DNA of 64,000 bases from positions 1 through 64,000 of the forward strand of contig JAFLTQ010000006.1 of assembly GCA_022510385.1 (NCBI GenBank), written 5' to 3'. The DNA is from Muribaculaceae bacterium (lineage in GTDB: Bacteria; Bacteroidota; Bacteroidia; Bacteroidales; Muribaculaceae). The position numbers were made by a program, and so were the translations under genes. A model generated the notes under the pieces. The model saw nothing but the letters and a program-made list of their open reading frames with translations. It was not told where the DNA came from and did not search any database. This document shows, in pieces, positions 54,200 through 62,791 of the stretch (positions within the stretch are counted from its first letter, which is position 1; every line of letters begins with the position of its first letter).

Positions 54200-55771
54200 A
54201 TGAGGCAATCATTATATATATTAATTTTCACAAGTTTGATGTTATTGGCAGGTTGTATAAAGAATGATTTGCCATATCCAAAAATTCAACAGAATATCAC
54301 AATTCTAATTCCGGTGGGAGAGAGGAGCGCTACTCTGATCGACTCCGTCTCGTTAACGGCAACAGTTTATCTCACAGAGGATGTTGATATATATAATGTT
54401 TCATTTTCAGATTATCAGACTACTCCTGGAGCGGAGTCAGATCCGGACTTATCCGAAGGCAGCTACAATTTATCCCGTCCGATTATTGTGAATCTAAGCC
54501 TATATCAGACTTATCAATGGCTTGTAAAGGCTGAACAGCCGATAGAGAGATATTTTGCTGTTGAAGGAGAGATAGGGGAGTCAACTGTTGACGCTGTAGG
54601 TAAAAGGGTTATTCTCCAAGTGCCATTTTCAGCAGATATAACCTCACTGAAAGTAACGGCCATAAAACTTGGGCCGGCCGGTCATACTGTCATGACCCCG
54701 GATATTATTGAAGGATACAGTTATGATTTCAGTAGTCCGGTTGACATAGAAGTGACATCATGGGGGAGATCTGAAGCCTGGACAATATATGTTGAGAGGG
54801 TGGAACAGAGCGTGAGCACTGACAATGTTGAGGCCTGGAGTCAGGTAGTGTGGGCATACGGAAGCTGTGAGGCTGACAAAAACGGCTCTTTCCAATACAA
54901 GCTCTCCACCTCAGAGGAATGGCTTGATATAGACCCGGCGTGGCTGACACAAACCGGAGGGGCAATCTCTTGTTATATCCCGCATCTCCAACCGCTCACA
55001 TCGTATGACATAAGGGCTTATTCGGAAGGAGAATATGCTAATGTGATAACTGTTACTACAGAGGATACCATGGTTCTCCCAGACGGCTCTTTTGATCAAT
55101 GGTGGCTGAAGGATAACAAGATATGGTGTCCGTGGGATGAAGGTGGTACTCCATATTGGGATACCGGAAACACCGGTGCAGCAACATTGGGACAAAGCAA
55201 CGTAGTGCCCACCGACCATACGGTGACCGGCCAGGGACGTGCCGCAGAATTGAATACAAAATTCGTGGGTCTTTTCGGTATCGGCAAGTTGGGAGCGGGG
55301 TCAATCTATACCGGTAGTTTTGCCAAGGTTGATGGCACCAACGGTATTTTGGATTTCGGGCGTCCCTTCACACTGCGTCCCACTAAATTGAAGGGTTATT
55401 ATCAGTATAAGACCGCCACTATCGACTACACCAATTCCGAATGGTCGGATCTTAAAGGGCGACCGGACACGTGCCATATCTACATAGCGCTGACAGATTG
55501 GACAGCACCTTATCAAATCCGCACAAATCCCAACAATCGTCAGTTGTTCAATAAGGATGCCGATTATGTCATAGCCTACGGAGAGTTGCTTTACAGCGGC
55601 ACCATGGACGATTATGCGCCGTTTGAGATAGAATTGCAATATCGTGATTATTTCACTACGCCAACTTATCTCCAGATCACGTGTGCCGCCTCAAAATATG
55701 GAGACTTTTTCACCGGGGCAAATGGAGCGACTCTCTATGTTGACGAGTTCTCGCTCGATTATGACTATTAG
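54200..55771 (+). CDS. PCMD-domain lipoprotein
   Basis: A 523-residue lipoprotein, last gene of the locus. The lipobox LLAGC puts Cys near residue 19. The N-terminal half (about 30-290) has two or three beta-sandwich regions, the last Fn3-like (about 215-290). The C-terminal PCMD domain (about 292-523) starts LPDGSFDQWWLKDNKIWCP, includes YWDTGNTGAATLG and ends ATLYVDEFSLDYDY, closely parallel to the end of the DUF4493-PCMD protein. It has no DUF4493 module and no obvious TEG-strand-Arg opening, so it may act as an adhesin tip or anchor. That role is inference. Confidence 0.78.
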   Translation: MRQSLYILIFTSLMLLAGCIKNDLPYPKIQQNITILIPVGERSATLIDSVSLTATVYLTEDVDIYNVSFSDYQTTPGAESDPDLSEGSYNLSRPIIVNLSLYQTYQWLVKAEQPIERYFAVEGEIGESTVDAVGKRVILQVPFSADITSLKVTAIKLGPAGHTVMTPDIIEGYSYDFSSPVDIEVTSWGRSEAWTIYVERVEQSVSTDNVEAWSQVVWAYGSCEADKNGSFQYKLSTSEEWLDIDPAWLTQTGGAISCYIPHLQPLTSYDIRAYSEGEYANVITVTTEDTMVLPDGSFDQWWLKDNKIWCPWDEGGTPYWDTGNTGAATLGQSNVVPTDHTVTGQGRAAELNTKFVGLFGIGKLGAGSIYTGSFAKVDGTNGILDFGRPFTLRPTKLKGYYQYKTATIDYTNSEWSDLKGRPDTCHIYIALTDWTAPYQIRTNPNNRQLFNKDADYVIAYGELLYSGTMDDYAPFEIELQYRDYFTTPTYLQITCAASKYGDFFTGANGATLYVDEFSLDYDY

Positions 55772-55889
55772 GGAAATAGATAAAATCAGGCGTCCCGGTT
55801 TAAAAAAATCGAGGAAAGAAAAAGAGAGGAAGACAATTTGAGGCACAAAATAATAGGAATGGAATGTGAGTAAGAAAATAACAAATATT

Positions 55890-55919
55890 TTTGTAATTAG
55901 GTTATTTTCTGTAAATTTG
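55890..55919 (+). promoter_or_regulatory. Promoter of rplM-rpsI
   Basis: TTTG at 55890-55893, an 18-base spacer and TAAATTTG at 55912-55919. It leaves a leader of about 125 bases before rplM. Confidence 0.7.
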
Positions 55920-55925
55920 CAGCGC

Positions 55926-56052
55926 CGATTATATCCAGTTATTTCGTCAGCCAATAAATCGGGAATGATTTGGCCGTCATTCCGGGTTGGATTGGATGGC
56001 ATAATTTGTGTCTAAGACACGGATAATGAAATAAATAACAAACAAATTAAAA
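55926..56052 (+). ncRNA. Structured leader of rplM
   Basis: Between the promoter and the rplM start are two hairpins: GGAATGA/TCATTCC (55962-55968 with 55977-55983, loop TTTGGCCG) and GTGTC/GACAC (56008-56012 with 56016-56020). The region is conserved-looking but not identified with a named RNA family. It may let L13 or S9 regulate its own operon, as ribosomal leaders do elsewhere. Confidence 0.4.
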
Positions 56053-56532
56053 GTGGATACTTTAAGTTACAAAACCGAATCAGCCACCCCGACAACAATA
56101 GAAAAGGAATGGGTGGTAGTAGACGCAGAGGGACAGGTATTAGGCCGTCTGTGTTCAAAAGTTGCGAAAATCCTTAGAGGTAAGAATAAACCTGACTACA
56201 CTCCGAACTTGGATTGTGGCGACAATGTTATTATCATCAATGCTGACAAGGTAGTGATGTCACGCGATAAGATGAACAGTAGAGAATACCTGCGCTACAC
56301 CGGCTATCCCGGCGGACAGCGAGTATTTACTCCGTCAGACCTTATGGCGAAATCATTCAACAAGACAGTGAAGGAAGGGAAACACCCCCTCTTCATTAAG
56401 GTGGTTAAGGGTATGTTGCCAAAAGGTCCGTTAGGCCGTGCATTAATCAACAACATGTATGTTTATAACGGTCCGGAACATCCGCATGCAGCCAACAATC
56501 CGAAGGAAATAGATATCAACAAAATGAAATAA
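56053..56532 (+). CDS. rplM: 50S ribosomal protein L13
   Basis: Large-subunit protein, 159 residues. The start is GTG at 56053. The N-terminal extension before WVVVDAEGQVLGRLCS is usual in Bacteroidetes. Family motifs LRGKNKPDYTPNLDCGDNVI and GMLPKGPLGRALINNM are present. It is paired with rpsI, nine bases downstream, as in most bacteria. Confidence 0.97.
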   Translation: MDTLSYKTESATPTTIEKEWVVVDAEGQVLGRLCSKVAKILRGKNKPDYTPNLDCGDNVIIINADKVVMSRDKMNSREYLRYTGYPGGQRVFTPSDLMAKSFNKTVKEGKHPLFIKVVKGMLPKGPLGRALINNMYVYNGPEHPHAANNPKEIDINKMK

Positions 56533-56541
56533 TAGAAGAAG

Positions 56542-56928
56542 ATGGATAAAGTAAATGCAGTAGGACGCCGTAAGGCCGCAGTAGCACGAGTTTACGTGAC
56601 GGAAGGAAGCGGTAACATAGTTATCGACAAAAGACCATTAGAGGTTTATTTCCCTTCTTCTATACTTCAATATGTAGTAAAGCAGCCGCTTAATAAGCTT
56701 GACGTAGCCGGAAAGTATGACATTATGGCTCATATCGATGGCGGTGGCTTCAAAGGACAGGCAGAGGCTTTACGTCTTGCAATAGCAAGAGCTTTGGTGA
56801 AAATTAATCCGGAAGACAAGCCGGCTCTTCGTTCAGAAGGATTTATGACCCGTGATGCACGTGTCGTAGAGCGTAAGAAACCGGGACGTCCCAAAGCACG
56901 CAAGCGTTTCCAGTTCTCAAAACGTTAA
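56542..56928 (+). CDS. rpsI: 30S ribosomal protein S9
   Basis: Small-subunit protein, 128 residues, with the P-site contacting C-terminal basic tail (KARKRFQFSKR). Family motifs AVGRRKAAVARVYV and GGGFKGQAEALRLAIARAL are present. It is co-transcribed with rplM. Confidence 0.97.
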   Translation: MDKVNAVGRRKAAVARVYVTEGSGNIVIDKRPLEVYFPSSILQYVVKQPLNKLDVAGKYDIMAHIDGGGFKGQAEALRLAIARALVKINPEDKPALRSEGFMTRDARVVERKKPGRPKARKRFQFSKR

Positions 56929-56936
56929 TATATTTG
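56907..56936 (+). promoter_or_regulatory. Possible promoter of rpsB
   Basis: TTTC at 56907-56910, an 18-base spacer and TATATTTG at 56929-56936, at the very end of rpsI. It gives a leader of about 240 bases. The -33 element is imperfect, so rpsB may also be read through from rpsI. Confidence 0.45.
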
Positions 56937-56942
56937 GGAAAA

Positions 56943-57180
56943 TCTCGACCTGTTGCGGCATAGAGGATATATGGGAAAATGTCTGCTCCCGTCTGTTCCA
57001 ATGCTGCCGGAGAATTTCCTTCTTATTAGGGAAACGAGAGAAAGAATAGATGTTTAGTATCTAAACTTGCGGGACGAAGCATGCGAAAGCTTGAGATTCC
57101 TACCCGCAGGTTGGATTTTGTGAGATAAAATTTAAAAAGAAAGTAAACACGGGCAAAAGCCCACAAACCAATCAAAAAGA
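56943..57180 (+). ncRNA. Structured leader of rpsB-tsf
   Basis: A 238-base gap before rpsB contains a strong long-range stem, CTTGCGGG (57066-57073) with CCCGCAGG (57103-57110), eight pairs with one G-U. It encloses a hairpin AAGC/GCTT with a GCGA-containing loop (57077-57092). This compact stem with inner hairpin resembles ribosomal-protein autoregulatory leaders; S2 is a known autoregulator in other bacteria. The RNA family is not identified. Confidence 0.5.
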
Positions 57181-58026
57181 ATGGCAACACCAACATTTGA
57201 ACAATTATTGGAAGCCGGATGTCACTTCGGCCATCTGAAACGTAAATGGAATCCTGCAATGTCTCCCTATATTTTTATGGAGCGCAACGGTATTCATATC
57301 ATCGACCTTTATAAGACAGCAGCCAAACTTGATGAGGCAGCCAACGCCCTCAAGCAGATTGCAAAGAGTGGTAGAAAGGTTCTTTTCGTAGCCACAAAGA
57401 AACAGGCCAAAGAGTCGATTGAAAACCATGCACAGTCAGTAGGCATGCCATACGTTACAGAGCGCTGGCCGGGCGGTATGCTCACCAACTTCCCCACCAT
57501 AAGAAAGGCTGTCAAGAAGATGACCACAATCGACAAGATGAGCAAGGATGGCACATTTGACAACTTGTCAAAGCGCGAGAAATTGCAAATCACACGTCAA
57601 AGGGCAAAATTGGAGAAGAATCTTGGCTCAATTGCTGATCTTTCAAGACTTCCAAATGCGCTTTTCGTGGTAGACGTTATGAAAGAGCATATTGCAGTTG
57701 CAGAGGCAAAACGTCTCGGTATTCCTGTATTCGGTATTGTTGATACAAATTCAGATCCTGCAGATATCGATTTCATCATTCCTGCAAACGACGATGCATC
57801 AAAGAGCATAGACCTTATTCTCGATACAGTTTGTGCTGCAATGGCAGAGGGTCTCGAAGAGAGGAAAGTGGAGAAACTTGACTCAGCTGAAGAGGATAAA
57901 GAAGCAGTTGCAGAGGCAGCTCCCGGAAAACGTCGCAGAATGCGCAGAGGTGAAAACAAAGAGACAGCTCCTGTAGAAGCAGAGGTGGCTGTTGAGGAAA
58001 CGGAAGAACCTGCAGATGCAGAATAA
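57181..58026 (+). CDS. rpsB: 30S ribosomal protein S2
   Basis: Small-subunit protein, 281 residues. Motifs include EAGCHFGHLKRKWNPAMSPY, VGMPYVTERWPGGMLTNF and VFGIVDTNSDPADIDFIIPA. The C-terminal tail beyond about 235 is acidic with a basic KRRRMRRGENK patch, longer than in E. coli but usual in Bacteroidetes. It precedes tsf by 34 bases, the standard pair. Confidence 0.97.
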   Translation: MATPTFEQLLEAGCHFGHLKRKWNPAMSPYIFMERNGIHIIDLYKTAAKLDEAANALKQIAKSGRKVLFVATKKQAKESIENHAQSVGMPYVTERWPGGMLTNFPTIRKAVKKMTTIDKMSKDGTFDNLSKREKLQITRQRAKLEKNLGSIADLSRLPNALFVVDVMKEHIAVAEAKRLGIPVFGIVDTNSDPADIDFIIPANDDASKSIDLILDTVCAAMAEGLEERKVEKLDSAEEDKEAVAEAAPGKRRRMRRGENKETAPVEAEVAVEETEEPADAE

Positions 58027-58060
58027 GAATTTGTAATCCCATTAAAACAGGTAACACAAC

Positions 58061-59053
58061 ATGGCAGTATCTATAGAAGATATCAAAAAGCTGCGCAACA
58101 TGACAGGCGCAGGAATGATGGACTGCAAGAATGCCTTGGCAGAGACTAATGGCGATATAGAAGCAGCTATCGAGATAATACGTAAGAAGGGACAGGCTGT
58201 AGCAGCTAAACGTGAAGACCGTGAAGCAGCCGAAGGTTGCGTTTTAAGTGCAGCTGAAGGAGATTTTGCAGCAATTGTAGCGTTGAAATGCGAAACAGAC
58301 TTCGTAGCAAAGAATGAATCTTTCAGAGCTCTGACAAAAGCAATTCTTGATGCAGCTATGGCAGCTAAGGCAAAATCCCTTGAAGAGGTGAAAGGTTTGC
58401 TTATCAATGGTCGCACAGTAGAGGCTAACATCACCGATGAAGTAGGCAAGACCGGTGAAAAGATGGAACTCGGTGCTTACGAATATGTAGAGGCTCCCTC
58501 AGTGGCAGCTTATGATCACCTTGGCAACAAGTTGGCGACTATCGTAGGTTTGAGCCTTCCCGGCATCGATCAGGCAGAAGGAAAAGAAGTTGCAATGCAG
58601 GTTGCAGCTATGAATCCTGTAGCTGTGGATCGCAATCATGTGGATCCCGCAGTCATTCAGAAGGAGCTTGATATAGCTATTGAAAAGACTAAAGAGGAGC
58701 AGGTTAAGAAGGCTGTTGACGTTGCTTTGAAGAAAGCCGGCATCAATCCTAACCTCGTAGATAGCGAAGACCATATCAATTCAAATATGGCTAAAGGATG
58801 GCTCACTCAGGAAGAGGCTGACAAGGCTCGCCAGATCATTAAGGAGACTTCTGAAGCAAAAGCAGGAAATCTTCCCGAGCAAATGATCCAGAATATCGCT
58901 AACGGAAGAATCAACAAATTCTTGAAAGAGAATTGCCTGATGGAACAGGAATTCCACAGAGACACTAAGATTACAGTGGCTCAATTCCTCGACCAGACTG
59001 CCAAAGGTCTTGTGGCTGTTGACTTCAAACGTGTGAATCTGAATCAAGATTAA
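58061..59053 (+). CDS. tsf: Elongation factor Ts
   Basis: Nucleotide-exchange factor for EF-Tu, 330 residues. The N-terminal UBA-like domain (IKKLRNMTGAGMMDCKNALAE) and the core motif VALKCETDFVAKNESF are intact. An extended C-terminal domain is present, as in other Bacteroidetes. It is the last gene before a strong convergent terminator. Confidence 0.97.
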   Translation: MAVSIEDIKKLRNMTGAGMMDCKNALAETNGDIEAAIEIIRKKGQAVAAKREDREAAEGCVLSAAEGDFAAIVALKCETDFVAKNESFRALTKAILDAAMAAKAKSLEEVKGLLINGRTVEANITDEVGKTGEKMELGAYEYVEAPSVAAYDHLGNKLATIVGLSLPGIDQAEGKEVAMQVAAMNPVAVDRNHVDPAVIQKELDIAIEKTKEEQVKKAVDVALKKAGINPNLVDSEDHINSNMAKGWLTQEEADKARQIIKETSEAKAGNLPEQMIQNIANGRINKFLKENCLMEQEFHRDTKITVAQFLDQTAKGLVAVDFKRVNLNQD

Positions 59054-59071
59054 GAATCCTGATATAAACAT

Positions 59072-59115
59072 AAAAATCCGGAGAGAATTTTTAATTATTC
59101 TTTCCGGATTTTTTT
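59072..59115. terminator. Bidirectional terminator between tsf and VTC gene
   Basis: A long stem of about 16 pairs: AAAAATCCGGAGAGAA with TTCTTTCCGGATTTTT (one G-U), loop of about ten bases, followed by a T-run on the + strand and an A-run on the - strand side. It sits 19 bases after tsf and its end touches the stop codon of the convergent VTC gene (59114-59116). Confidence 0.9.
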
Positions 59116-59869
59116 AATGCTCTTCTATCTTGTTGATTTTGCGTAGACGTTCCTTTAAGCGGTTTTGTTTAAGGGATGGATCGGTGAGGGCCATTCCGAT
59201 ACAATATTTACTGAATCCCGATTGATGGATATGCAATTTTCTCAACAGCATCCCCATCCCGGATTTTCCGGAGATACCATCACGCTTCCATTCCACAATC
59301 CCGATTGAGGGGAGTTTTTTACTACACCCGGTTTGTAGATTATGGAATTCTATATCAGTGTCTATGGTGATTCTTTCCGTCAGTTCCTTATTGACAAGAG
59401 TGATTCTATAAAAGTGATTCTCTATTTGGGGAGTAAGAGAATTTGATTCATAACGGCAGTTATTCTCCAGAAATTCTGAATAATTGAGGAGCTCGTCGCC
59501 GGTCTCCATTTCGACGCGTTTCTTTTTTGTTCTCCCTTTGTTGTTTTTACTTTTAATTTCCAAGAAGGGGAGGTTGGCGGTGGTTTCATAAACGCGTAGC
59601 CTTACTTTCTGGCGCACTTTTTTGCCACGTTGGTGCTGATAAAACATATCTGTGTCAGAGGTGTCAAAATAGCGTGTAAAATAAGGCATACATCTTTTCC
59701 CTTCAATTTCCTGAATAAAATAATCGGGGGCTGCCATTTCCAACAACTCATTTATTTTATCGATATGAGCCACAAATTTAGAGTCGACACGGTTCATAAG
59801 TTTCACCTTTCCCATCTCTTCGAGGGAAATGGGCTCAAAATTTGCGAGAATATTAGCATTGAACGCCAT
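59114..59869 (-). CDS. VTC-type polyphosphate polymerase domain protein
   Basis: A roughly 251-residue cytoplasmic protein with a VTC/triphosphate-tunnel fold. Basic and acidic strands typical of the family are visible: NRVDSKFV, YFDTSDTDMFYQHQRGKKVR, KVRLRVYETTANLPFLEIKSK and IVEWKRDG. These residues usually line the tunnel for polyphosphate or nucleotide. I use ATG at 59869 (MAFNANILANFEPIS) rather than the TTG at 59890. Bacterial members are annotated as polyphosphate polymerases; activity here is by family. No membrane partner or spore-coat CotH gene is adjacent. Confidence 0.82.
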   Translation of the reverse strand: MAFNANILANFEPISLEEMGKVKLMNRVDSKFVAHIDKINELLEMAAPDYFIQEIEGKRCMPYFTRYFDTSDTDMFYQHQRGKKVRQKVRLRVYETTANLPFLEIKSKNNKGRTKKKRVEMETGDELLNYSEFLENNCRYESNSLTPQIENHFYRITLVNKELTERITIDTDIEFHNLQTGCSKKLPSIGIVEWKRDGISGKSGMGMLLRKLHIHQSGFSKYCIGMALTDPSLKQNRLKERLRKINKIEEH

Positions 59870-59977
59870 CAATAAATTTTTAGGATTCAAAGTGTTTTTA
59901 TAATAAAACTATTTTAGTCCTAAAAATGTTAATAAAATGAAAGAAAAAATTGATAAAAAATAAAAAATTATAAATCA

Positions 59978-62566
59978 ATGAATTTCAATAATTTTACAAT
60001 TAAGTCGCAAGAGGTTGTTCAAAAGGCCATCGAACTCACCCGTCAGAATGGCCAGCAACTCATTGAGCCTGTGCATATTTTAAAGGCATTGATAGGCGAG
60101 AGCGAGACCATAGTAAATTTCGTGTTCCAGAAATTGGGAGCCAATCTGAATTCTGTAAATCTTTCATTAGACAAAGATATTCAGAGCCTGCCGAAAGTTA
60201 GTGGCGGGGATGTCACCCTGAGCCGCGAGTCAAACGAGGCATTACAGAAAGCCATAGATTTTTCGAAATCAATGGGGGATGAGTATGTATCGGTAGAGGC
60301 AATATTGATGGGAATTCTGCGGACACGTTGCAAGGCATCCCAGATATTGAAAGATGCGGGCGTGACGGAGGATGGCCTGAAGGCTGCAATAAATGAGCTG
60401 CGCAAAGGAAACAAGGTGACACAGCAAAGTGCCGAGGAATCTTATCAGGCGCTATCAAAATATGCAATAAATTTAAATGACAGGGCACGCAACGGGAAGC
60501 TTGATCCGGTGATAGGTCGAGATGAGGAGATAAGGCGTGTGCTCCAGATATTGTCAAGAAGGACAAAGAATAATCCTATGCTTGTGGGAGAACCCGGCAC
60601 AGGAAAGACAGCAATTGCAGAGGGCCTTGCCCATAGGATTGTGAGAGGAGACGTGCCTGAAAATCTTAAGAGCAAACAGATTTATTCGCTTGATATGGGA
60701 GCACTTGTAGCAGGTGCCAAATATAAGGGAGAATTTGAGGAAAGATTGAAAGCGATAGTCAATGAGGTGACTCAAAGCGACGGCGAGATAATTCTATTTA
60801 TCGATGAGATCCACACTTTGGTGGGAGCCGGAAAAGGAGAGGGTGCAATGGATGCCGCCAATATCTTGAAACCGGCATTGGCACGCGGTGAGTTGCGTTC
60901 AATCGGCGCTACCACCCTTGATGAATACCAGAAATATTTTGAAAAAGATAAGGCCCTGGAAAGAAGGTTCCAGAAGGTGATGGTGGATGAGCCTGATGAA
61001 ATGGCGGCAATCTCAATTTTGCGTGGTTTGAAAGAGAGGTATGAAAACCATCATAAGGTGCGCATTATGGATGAGGCCATTATAGCAGCCGTGCAGTTGA
61101 GCGTAAGATATATCACCGACCGTTTCCTGCCTGACAAAGCAATCGACCTTATAGACGAGGCAGCTTCCAAACTAAGGCTTGAGATGGACTCCATGCCTCA
61201 GGCATTGGATGAGGCATCCCGCAAGATCAAACAATTGGAGATTGAGCGTGAGGCAATCAAACGGGAAGGCGACGACTATAAGATTAAGGAGATAGATGAA
61301 GACCTTGCCAACCTTAGAGACACGGAGAAATCACTCCTGGCAAAGTGGAAAGCCGAGAAGGAGGAGATCAACAAGATCCAACAGAATAAAATCGATATTG
61401 AGCAACTCAACCATGAGGCTGAAATAGCCGAAAGGGAGGGAGATTATGCAAAGGTGGCTGAAATCCGCTACAGTCGTATAAAACAAAAGGAGGAGGAGAT
61501 CAAACAATTCCAGGAGAAACTTCATCAGATGCAGGGAGAGGGTGCCCTTATCAAAGAGGAAGTTGATGCCGAGGATATTGCCGAGATAGTGAGCAGATGG
61601 ACCGGTATTCCGGTAAAGAAGATGGCACAGAGCGAGAAAGACAAATTGCTCCATCTTGAAGAGGAACTCCATCATCGTGTCATAGGCCAGGATGATGCCA
61701 TAAAGGCTGTCAGCGATGCAGTCCGCAGGTCGAGAGCCGGCCTTAACGATCCTCGCCGTCCTATAGGTTCCTTCATTTTCCTTGGTACCACCGGTGTTGG
61801 AAAAACCGAGCTGGCAAAGGCTCTTGCTGAATATCTTTTTGACGACGAAGACATGATGACTCGTATCGATATGTCGGAATATATGGAGAAACACTCTGTT
61901 TCGAGACTCGTCGGAGCGCCTCCGGGATACGTGGGATATGAAGAGGGTGGTCAACTCACCGAGGCAGTGAGACGTAAACCATACAGCGTAGTCCTTTTTG
62001 ATGAGATAGAAAAGGCAAATCCGGATGTTTTCAATATCCTTTTGCAAGTGCTCGACGATGGAAGGCTCACCGACAATAAGGGTAGATTCATTAACTTCAA
62101 GAACACTATCATTATAATGACCTCAAATGAGGGTTCCAACATCATCCGTGAAAACTTTGCAAATATGAAGGAAGGTGAACGCGAAGATGTGATTTATAAG
62201 ACGAAACAGGATGTGATGGATCTTCTCAAGATGAAGATACGTCCGGAATTCCTCAATCGTATAGATGAGATAGTGATGTTTACTCCTCTTAATAAGAAAG
62301 AGATTCAGGAAATCGTGGATTTGCAGGTTAAGGGAGTTCAGAAGATGCTTGCATCAAACGGAGTCACATTGGAGGTTACTCCTCAGGCTTTGGAACTTTT
62401 GGCTGAAGATGGATATGATCCTGAATTTGGAGCACGTCCTGTGAAGAGAACAATCCAAAGAATGGTGCTTAATCAGCTTTCAAAAGATATTCTTTCTCAG
62501 AAAGTGAATAGGGATCATCCTATCAAGATCGATAGGGAAGGAGACGAGCTGGTGTTTAGGAATTGA
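59978..62566 (+). CDS. clpB: Disaggregase chaperone ClpB
   Basis: Hexameric AAA+ chaperone that dissolves protein aggregates with DnaK. It has 862 residues. The N domain (about 1-145) is followed by NBD1 with Walker [14 protein letters not shown] near 203-215 and [12 protein letters not shown]. The long coiled-coil middle domain (about 405-520) distinguishes ClpB from ClpA, and NBD2 has Walker [15 protein letters not shown] near 604. The C-terminal sensor-2 segment [13 protein letters not shown] is present. The stop TGA is inside a GAGTT heptad. No CIRCE element or HrcA site was recognised upstream. Confidence 0.97.
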   Translation: MNFNNFTIKSQEVVQKAIELTRQNGQQLIEPVHILKALIGESETIVNFVFQKLGANLNSVNLSLDKDIQSLPKVSGGDVTLSRESNEALQKAIDFSKSMGDEYVSVEAILMGILRTRCKASQILKDAGVTEDGLKAAINELRKGNKVTQQSAEESYQALSKYAINLNDRARNGKLDPVIGRDEEIRRVLQILSRRTKNNPMLVGEPGTGKTAIAEGLAHRIVRGDVPENLKSKQIYSLDMGALVAGAKYKGEFEERLKAIVNEVTQSDGEIILFIDEIHTLVGAGKGEGAMDAANILKPALARGELRSIGATTLDEYQKYFEKDKALERRFQKVMVDEPDEMAAISILRGLKERYENHHKVRIMDEAIIAAVQLSVRYITDRFLPDKAIDLIDEAASKLRLEMDSMPQALDEASRKIKQLEIEREAIKREGDDYKIKEIDEDLANLRDTEKSLLAKWKAEKEEINKIQQNKIDIEQLNHEAEIAEREGDYAKVAEIRYSRIKQKEEEIKQFQEKLHQMQGEGALIKEEVDAEDIAEIVSRWTGIPVKKMAQSEKDKLLHLEEELHHRVIGQDDAIKAVSDAVRRSRAGLNDPRRPIGSFIFLGTTGVGKTELAKALAEYLFDDEDMMTRIDMSEYMEKHSVSRLVGAPPGYVGYEEGGQLTEAVRRKPYSVVLFDEIEKANPDVFNILLQVLDDGRLTDNKGRFINFKNTIIIMTSNEGSNIIRENFANMKEGEREDVIYKTKQDVMDLLKMKIRPEFLNRIDEIVMFTPLNKKEIQEIVDLQVKGVQKMLASNGVTLEVTPQALELLAEDGYDPEFGARPVKRTIQRMVLNQLSKDILSQKVNRDHPIKIDREGDELVFRN

Positions 62567-62660
62567 GTTGTGAGTTGTGAGTTTTGAGTTTTTAGAATTC
62601 ATAATTCATAATTCCTAATTCATAATTCATAATTAAGAATTAAGCATTAAGCATTAATAA
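62563..62660. repeat. Heptad repeats after clpB
   Basis: The clpB stop codon falls in the first unit (TTGAGTT), followed by GTGAGTT, GTGAGTT, TTGAGTT. From 62596 the array changes to AATTCAT units (AATTCAT, AATTCAT, AATTCCT, AATTCAT, AATTCAT, AATTAAG, AATTAAG, CATTAAG). Both parts keep a 7-base step. Confidence 0.85.
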
Positions 62661-62681
62661 AATATTAAGGACTTGAATATA

Positions 62682-62720
62682 AAAAATGTCGGGATGTAAA
62701 AGCTCGGCATTTTTATTTTT
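62682..62720 (+). terminator. Probable clpB terminator
   Basis: AAAAATGTCG pairs with CGGCATTTTT (ten pairs with one G-U) around a 13-base loop, followed by ATTTTTG. It separates clpB and its repeats from pyrF. Confidence 0.65.
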
Positions 62721-62722
62721 GT

Positions 62723-62791
62723 TATCTTTGCAATAGTAATGTCGAACACCCGATAGGTTGACATATCGGTGAAAAAGTCAAAAAGCAAAAT
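62723..62791 (+). promoter_or_regulatory. Promoter and leader of pyrF-pyrE
   Basis: TATCTTTG at 62723-62730 fits the -7 element; the -33 region is poor. The leader contains a CCGATA/TATCGG hairpin (about 62749-62775) shortly before the pyrF start. Pyrimidine-sensitive control is possible, but no PyrR or known riboswitch sequence was recognised. Confidence 0.4.

Noticed and set aside
61331-62047. 238-residue - strand frame inside clpB
   Set aside because: Antisense of the ClpB middle domain and NBD2; the hydrophobic Leu/Phe runs come from the complement of charged coiled-coil codons.
62563-62660. Possible CRISPR or integration site
   Set aside because: Seven-base degenerate repeats without spacers of constant length; no integrase or cas gene nearby.
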